A stretch of 64,000 nt of DNA, from positions 1 to 64,000 of the forward strand of contig DEKX01000032.1 in NCBI GenBank assembly GCA_002354095.1, in the 5' to 3' direction. Origin of the DNA: Prevotella sp. UBA2711 (GTDB taxonomy: Bacteria > Bacteroidota > Bacteroidia > Bacteroidales > Bacteroidaceae). The translations under genes were made by a program, and so were the position numbers. Of the stretch, positions 60,047-64,000 are shown piece by piece. Each line of letters begins with the position of its first letter. The first letter of the stretch is position 1. The notes below the pieces were generated by a model that was given only the letters and a program-made list of their open reading frames with translations, did no database searches and had not been told where the DNA came from.

Positions 60047-62068
60047 ATGATGATGAAAAGAATTATTTTTGTCGTAGCACTGGCCTTGGTAAGTATGGCT
60101 GGCTCGGCACAGAATTTTAAAGCGAATCTTGACGAGAGTGTGAAACCGGGTGAGGACTTCTGGCAGTATGCCGTAGGTTCTTGGCTGAAGAACAACCCGA
60201 TTGACAAGGAATACCCGATGAACGGTGCGTTTGTTGACCTGATCAAGCAGAATGAACTGCGCATCAATGAGCTGATTATGAAATATGCCAATCGGAAAGA
60301 TCTGCCACAGGGAAGTGACGGACAGAAGATTGGCGCTTTTTATCGCCTCTATATGGATAGTGTAGGCCGTAATAAGATGGGCTACGAGCCAATTCTGCCA
60401 TACCTGAAACAGGTACGAGGTATTAAGACCCGCGAGGAGGCTCTGAAATTGATGGTTGCGCTTGATGCCAAAGGCTTTAACACAGCCCCCTATGGTATCA
60501 GCCTGAGCCTGAATCCTTTCAACTCGTCGGAGTATATCATCAGTGCAGGTCATGGTGGTGCTACGATGGACCAGGAGTATTATTCCGAGCCCAACGAGCA
60601 GCAGAAAGCCGAAGTTGCCGCAAAACAAAGTCTGTATAAGGACCTCCTAAAGATGGTGGGCAATAGTGATGCCGATGCCGAGCGCATGATGCAGGCAATA
60701 TGGGCTATCGAGCACAGGATTGGTGTCAAAACGCTGAATCAAGTAGAAAGACGCGATCCGATGAAAACCATCCACATCATGCCGTGGGAACAGTTGTTGC
60801 AGGACTTCAAGGGCATCGACTGGGTAGGCTATCGAGATGCCATCAACTATCCAAAAGATATCGATCAGGTGAATGTGAGTCAGTTGGAGCCGCTGCATGA
60901 GGTGGAGAAAATATTGGCCGAGACGAGTGTCGAGGACTTGAAGGCCTATATGGAACTGCGCGTTGTCAGGGCCTTCAGCGCGTACCTTAGTGACGCCTTT
61001 ACTGACCGTGCTTTTGAGTACTCAAAGGCCGTCTATGGTGTAAAAGAACAGAAACCTCGTTGGAAACGCGCCGTCGGCGAAATCAACGATAATCTGGAAG
61101 AGACCATCGGTAAGCTCTATGTGGCTGAGTATTTCCCTGAGTCGAGCAAACAGCGTGTATATCGCCTGGTGAAAGACTTGCAGCAGGCATTCGAAGACCG
61201 ATTGAAGGAAAACACATGGATGAGTGACTCTACCAAAGTCAAGGCATTGGATAAGTTGCATGCTATGCACATTAACGTTGGATACCCCAACACGTGGGAG
61301 GATATGGAGAAGTTCATAGACATCCGTGAGAACGAGAACCTCGTAGAGAACTTTATCCGTATCAAACTGGAGACACGTGCTGCTTTATTGCGTAAATACT
61401 GGCGCAAACCTGTGGATAAGACCATTATGCCATTCTCACCACAGACGGTGAATGCCTGCTACGTTCCCATGTTCAACAGCATCAACTTCCCCGCTGCCAT
61501 CCTGCAGCCACCATTCTTCGACCCGGCGGCTGACTATGCTGCCAACTATGGAGCTGTAGGTGCTGTTATCGGTCATGAGATGAGCCATGGGTTCGATGAT
61601 GAAGGCTGTCAGTATGACAAGGAGGGCAACCTGAAGAACTGGTGGACTGCCGAAGATAAGGCTAAGTTTGACGAACGCGGCAAGGTGCTTGCCGACTGGT
61701 TCTCCAAGCAGGAGGCTCTGCCCGGGCTCTTTGTGAACGGTCAGAAGACGCTTGGTGAGAATATCGGTGATAACGGTGGAATACAGGTGGCTTATCGCGC
61801 CTTTGAGAATCGCATAAAGCAGGAGCCTCTGCAGACCATTGATGGTTTTACCCCTGCCCAGCGCTTCTATCTTGCTTATGCCCGCATGTGGGCAAGCAAT
61901 ATTACTCCAGAGTTCCTTGCCCGTGTAGTTAATAGTGACGTCCACTCACCTCATGTATTCCGTGTGAATGCTGCTCTGCCGATGATTGACTCTTGGTATG
62001 ACGCCTTCGGCATCCTGCCCACTGACAAGATGTACATCCCCAAGGAGAAGAGAGCTTTGATTTGGTAA
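60047..62068 (+). CDS. M13 family metallopeptidase (neprilysin-like), copy 2
   Basis: About 673-aa paralogue of the preceding gene with the same signal peptide (KRIIFVVALALVSMAGSA). The starts at 60047, 60050 and 60053 are consecutive ATGs; the earlier frame from 60002 overlaps the -7 box. The zinc motif HEMSH, ENIGDNGGIQ and the NSDVHSPHVFRVN block are intact, so both copies look active. NACYVPMFN replaces NAGYIPPFN at the substrate-binding loop, which may change specificity. It has its own promoter rather than being read only from copy 1. Confidence 0.93.
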   Translation: MMMKRIIFVVALALVSMAGSAQNFKANLDESVKPGEDFWQYAVGSWLKNNPIDKEYPMNGAFVDLIKQNELRINELIMKYANRKDLPQGSDGQKIGAFYRLYMDSVGRNKMGYEPILPYLKQVRGIKTREEALKLMVALDAKGFNTAPYGISLSLNPFNSSEYIISAGHGGATMDQEYYSEPNEQQKAEVAAKQSLYKDLLKMVGNSDADAERMMQAIWAIEHRIGVKTLNQVERRDPMKTIHIMPWEQLLQDFKGIDWVGYRDAINYPKDIDQVNVSQLEPLHEVEKILAETSVEDLKAYMELRVVRAFSAYLSDAFTDRAFEYSKAVYGVKEQKPRWKRAVGEINDNLEETIGKLYVAEYFPESSKQRVYRLVKDLQQAFEDRLKENTWMSDSTKVKALDKLHAMHINVGYPNTWEDMEKFIDIRENENLVENFIRIKLETRAALLRKYWRKPVDKTIMPFSPQTVNACYVPMFNSINFPAAILQPPFFDPAADYAANYGAVGAVIGHEMSHGFDDEGCQYDKEGNLKNWWTAEDKAKFDERGKVLADWFSKQEALPGLFVNGQKTLGENIGDNGGIQVAYRAFENRIKQEPLQTIDGFTPAQRFYLAYARMWASNITPEFLARVVNSDVHSPHVFRVNAALPMIDSWYDAFGILPTDKMYIPKEKRALIW

Positions 62069-62166
62069 CACGCTAATCACAGCTGTGAACTCTGGCTGTA
62101 TAAGGAGTGTTGAGACGAAATATAGCATTGCGAGTGAAAGAATAGAGAAAGAAAAATTGATTTTCT

Positions 62167-62198
62167 TTTGGTTTTTCGCTCAATTTGCACTATCTTTG
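62167..62198 (+). promoter_or_regulatory. Promoter of tig
   Basis: TTTG (62167-62170), 20 nt, TATCTTTG (62191-62198) followed by C; 43 nt before the ATG at 62242. Confidence 0.78.
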
Positions 62199-62241
62199 CA
62201 CGCTCAAAACGAATAACAATATTAAATAAGGTAATAATAAG

Positions 62242-63585
62242 ATGAATATTTCATTTGAAGCTCCCGACAAGATTAATGGCTTGATGACCATTACTTTGGA
62301 GAAAGACGACTATCAGGGCGAGGTTGAGAAGACCCTGAAAGATTATCGCAAGCGTGCTAACGTTCCCGGATTCCGTCCCGGTATGACTCCTATGGGTCTG
62401 ATTAAGCGCCAGTATGGCACTGCCGTTAAAGTGGACGTAGTGAACAAGATGCTTGGCGAGAAACTGTATGAGTATGTTCGTGAGAACAAGATTCAGATGT
62501 TGGGCGAACCATTGCCCAGCGACCAACAGGAGACACTTGATTTCGAAGGTGATGCTCCCCTGACTTTCAAGTTTGATATTGCCGTAGCCCCTGAGTTTGA
62601 GGCCAAACTGAGCGGTAAGGATAAGATTGACTATTATAACATCACGGTTGATGATAAACTCATCGACCAGCAGGTGGAGATGTATCAGCAGCGTGCCGGT
62701 CATTACGAGAAGGTGGAGGCTTATGATGCTGAGCAGCGTGATATGCTGAAGGGCGATTTGCGCGAGGTTGACGGAACCATCGAGGTGGCTGATGCCGTGC
62801 TGATGCCTCAGTATATGAAGGTGGATGACCAGAAGAAACTCTTCGACGGTTGTAAACTGGGTGATATCATCACCTGGAATCCACGCAAGGCATATCCGGA
62901 AAGTGATGTAGAGGTTTCTTCATTGCTGAAGATTCAGAAGGAAGATGTGAAAGATCATGAAGGTGACTTTACTTTCCAGATTACAGAAATCTCCCGCTAC
63001 GTGAAGGCAGAAATCAATCAGGAATTGTTCGACCAGACCTTCGGTGAAGGTAACGTGAAGGACGAGAAGGAGTTCCGCCAGAAGATCAGCGACATCATCA
63101 GTCAGCAGTTCAAGGCCGATTCAGACTATAAGTTCTTGCTTGACGTCCGTGCACACATGGAGAAGAAGGTTGGCAAACTGGAATTCCCAGAGGCTTTGTT
63201 GAAGCGCGTAATGCTGAACAACAATAAGGACAAGGGTGAGAAGTTCGTAGAGGATAACTTTGAGAAGAGTATCCAGGAACTTGGCTGGCACCTGATTAAG
63301 GAACAGTTGGTAGCTGCTCAGGAAATCAAAGTAGAGGACGATGACTTGAAGAATGTGGCCAAGGAAGCTGCTCGTGCCCAGTTTGCCCAGTATGGTATGT
63401 CGAACGTGCCCGACGAGTATCTTGAGAACTATGCTCAAGAGATGCTGAAAAAGCGCGAGAATGTTGACGGACTTGTTGACCGTGCCGTTGACCTGAAACT
63501 CACTGCAGCGTTGAAGAATGTTGTAAAATTGAATGAAAAAGACATCACTATGGAGGACTTCCAGAAGATGTTACAGGAAAAATAA
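62242..63585 (+). CDS. tig: Trigger factor (ribosome-associated chaperone)
   Basis: 447-aa peptidyl-prolyl isomerase-type chaperone that binds nascent chains at ribosomal protein uL23. The ribosome-binding signature appears as NVPGFRPGMTPMGLIKRQYG (GFRxG type) at about residues 40-59. The middle PPIase-like domain is diverged, as is common in Bacteroidota, and the C-terminal helical arms are present. It is followed by clpP, the conserved tig-clpP(-clpX) order. Confidence 0.95.
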   Translation: MNISFEAPDKINGLMTITLEKDDYQGEVEKTLKDYRKRANVPGFRPGMTPMGLIKRQYGTAVKVDVVNKMLGEKLYEYVRENKIQMLGEPLPSDQQETLDFEGDAPLTFKFDIAVAPEFEAKLSGKDKIDYYNITVDDKLIDQQVEMYQQRAGHYEKVEAYDAEQRDMLKGDLREVDGTIEVADAVLMPQYMKVDDQKKLFDGCKLGDIITWNPRKAYPESDVEVSSLLKIQKEDVKDHEGDFTFQITEISRYVKAEINQELFDQTFGEGNVKDEKEFRQKISDIISQQFKADSDYKFLLDVRAHMEKKVGKLEFPEALLKRVMLNNNKDKGEKFVEDNFEKSIQELGWHLIKEQLVAAQEIKVEDDDLKNVAKEAARAQFAQYGMSNVPDEYLENYAQEMLKKRENVDGLVDRAVDLKLTAALKNVVKLNEKDITMEDFQKMLQEK

Positions 63586-63613
63586 GTTTTTTTAAGAAAA
63601 AAAACCTCATTCT

Positions 63614-63646
63614 ATTGCGGGGTTACCAACTTTTTTCGTAATTTTG
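63614..63646 (+). promoter_or_regulatory. Probable promoter of clpP
   Basis: ATTG (63614-63617), 21 nt, TAATTTTG (63639-63646). The -7 box fits TAnnTTTG and the -33 box is one base off. It lies 57 nt before the ATG at 63704. Confidence 0.55.
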
Positions 63647-63703
63647 TATCTACAATTTTGCAAAAAGGTTGATAACCCTCTTTATTTGCGCTTAATCGAT
63701 AGT

Positions 63704-64000
63704 ATGAAAATGAATAGTGATTTTAGAAAATATGCTACCAAGCATTTAGGAATTAACGGCCTCGTCCTTGACGAAGTAATGAGTGCGCAGGCCCAGTATT
63801 TGAATCCTTATATTTTGGAGGAGCGTCAATTGAACGTTACCCAAATGGATGTGTTTTCTCGTTTGATGATGGATCGCATCATCTTCTTAGGAACACAGAT
63901 TGACGATTATACAGCAAACACTTTGCAGGCTCAGTTGTTATATCTCGACTCTGTTGACTCAGGAAAAGATATCAGCATCTATTTGAATTCGCCTGGCGGT
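63704..64000 (+). CDS. clpP: ATP-dependent Clp protease proteolytic subunit (partial)
   Basis: First 99 codons of clpP, cut by the window end. The start MKMNSDFRKYATKHLGINGL has the Bacteroidota-type N-terminal extension. The ClpP core follows: QMDVFSRLMMDRIIFLGTQI, then DDYTANTLQAQLLYL and the ISIYLNSPGG strand-loop that forms the oxyanion-hole region. The catalytic Ser and His lie beyond the window. The position after tig matches the usual gene order. Confidence 0.93.
   Translation, partial: MKMNSDFRKYATKHLGINGLVLDEVMSAQAQYLNPYILEERQLNVTQMDVFSRLMMDRIIFLGTQIDDYTANTLQAQLLYLDSVDSGKDISIYLNSPGG

Noticed and set aside
1..64000. tRNA, rRNA, CRISPR arrays, phage genes or integrase-type attachment sites
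   Set aside because: None could be recognised on either strand by eye; absence is not proof, and a covariance-model scan would settle it.

Overview
The window looks like a chromosomal segment of a Bacteroidota species, most likely Prevotellaceae. The evidence is the Bacteroidota promoter type (TTTG, about 19-21 nt, TAnnTTTG, usually followed by C or G), lipoproteins with an S/T-C lipobox and acidic +2/+3 residues, type IX secretion style C-terminal tails, DUF4421 and DUF3667 proteins, BACON-like domains and the core gene order (DUF177, rpmF, fabH, era, der; and tig, clpP). No plasmid or phage genes, tRNA, rRNA or CRISPR array were seen.

Layout. 1-12022 is mostly housekeeping: a sensor kinase, a DUF177-rpmF-fabH-era-der operon ending in a small lipoprotein, a convergent MlaEF-type lipid transporter pair, lptB, and a minus-strand four-gene operon (CDP-alcohol phosphatidyltransferase, LPG-synthase-type membrane protein, HisC/CobD-like aminotransferase, sugar/choline-phosphate-type nucleotidyltransferase) that may build a phospholipid headgroup. 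From 12178 to the end all genes are on the plus strand: DUF4421 protein, a membrane-embedded AraC-type regulator with a PAP2 phosphatase, then an about 31 kb run of closely spaced genes (15536-46198) with six consecutive MACPF-like lipoproteins, four large secreted GLUG-type proteins (up to 3237 aa), a 45-aa peptide and a fimbrillin/FISUMP-like lipoprotein. After a palindrome-rich gap holding a transposase remnant come a second PAP2 phosphatase with a lipoprotein that looks like a RelA/SpoT-fold nucleotidyltransferase, another giant GLUG protein with its own 47-aa peptide and lipoprotein, DUF3667, a secreted unknown protein, two tandem M13 metallopeptidases, trigger factor and the start of clpP.

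The most interesting signal is regulatory. The same pair of direct repeats (core TTTCAAAATYAG, 20-21 nt apart) lies 51-52 nt upstream of the -7 box in front of four transcription units: the AraC regulator/PAP2 pair, the MACPF-GLUG operon, the PAP2/RelA-SpoT-like pair, and the 2017-aa GLUG protein unit. I infer a single regulon, probably governed by the AraC-type protein at 13403, that deploys pore-forming-type lipoproteins, giant surface proteins, two lipid/phosphate phosphatases and a putative exported nucleotidyltransferase. Its purpose (antagonism, adhesion or envelope remodelling) cannot be decided from sequence.

A second theme is small repeats. REP-like palindromes are read in frame within three genes, a probable RAYT transposase remnant is present, and 7-, 8- and 9-bp tandem repeats sit at gene junctions, in signal peptides and inside Era.
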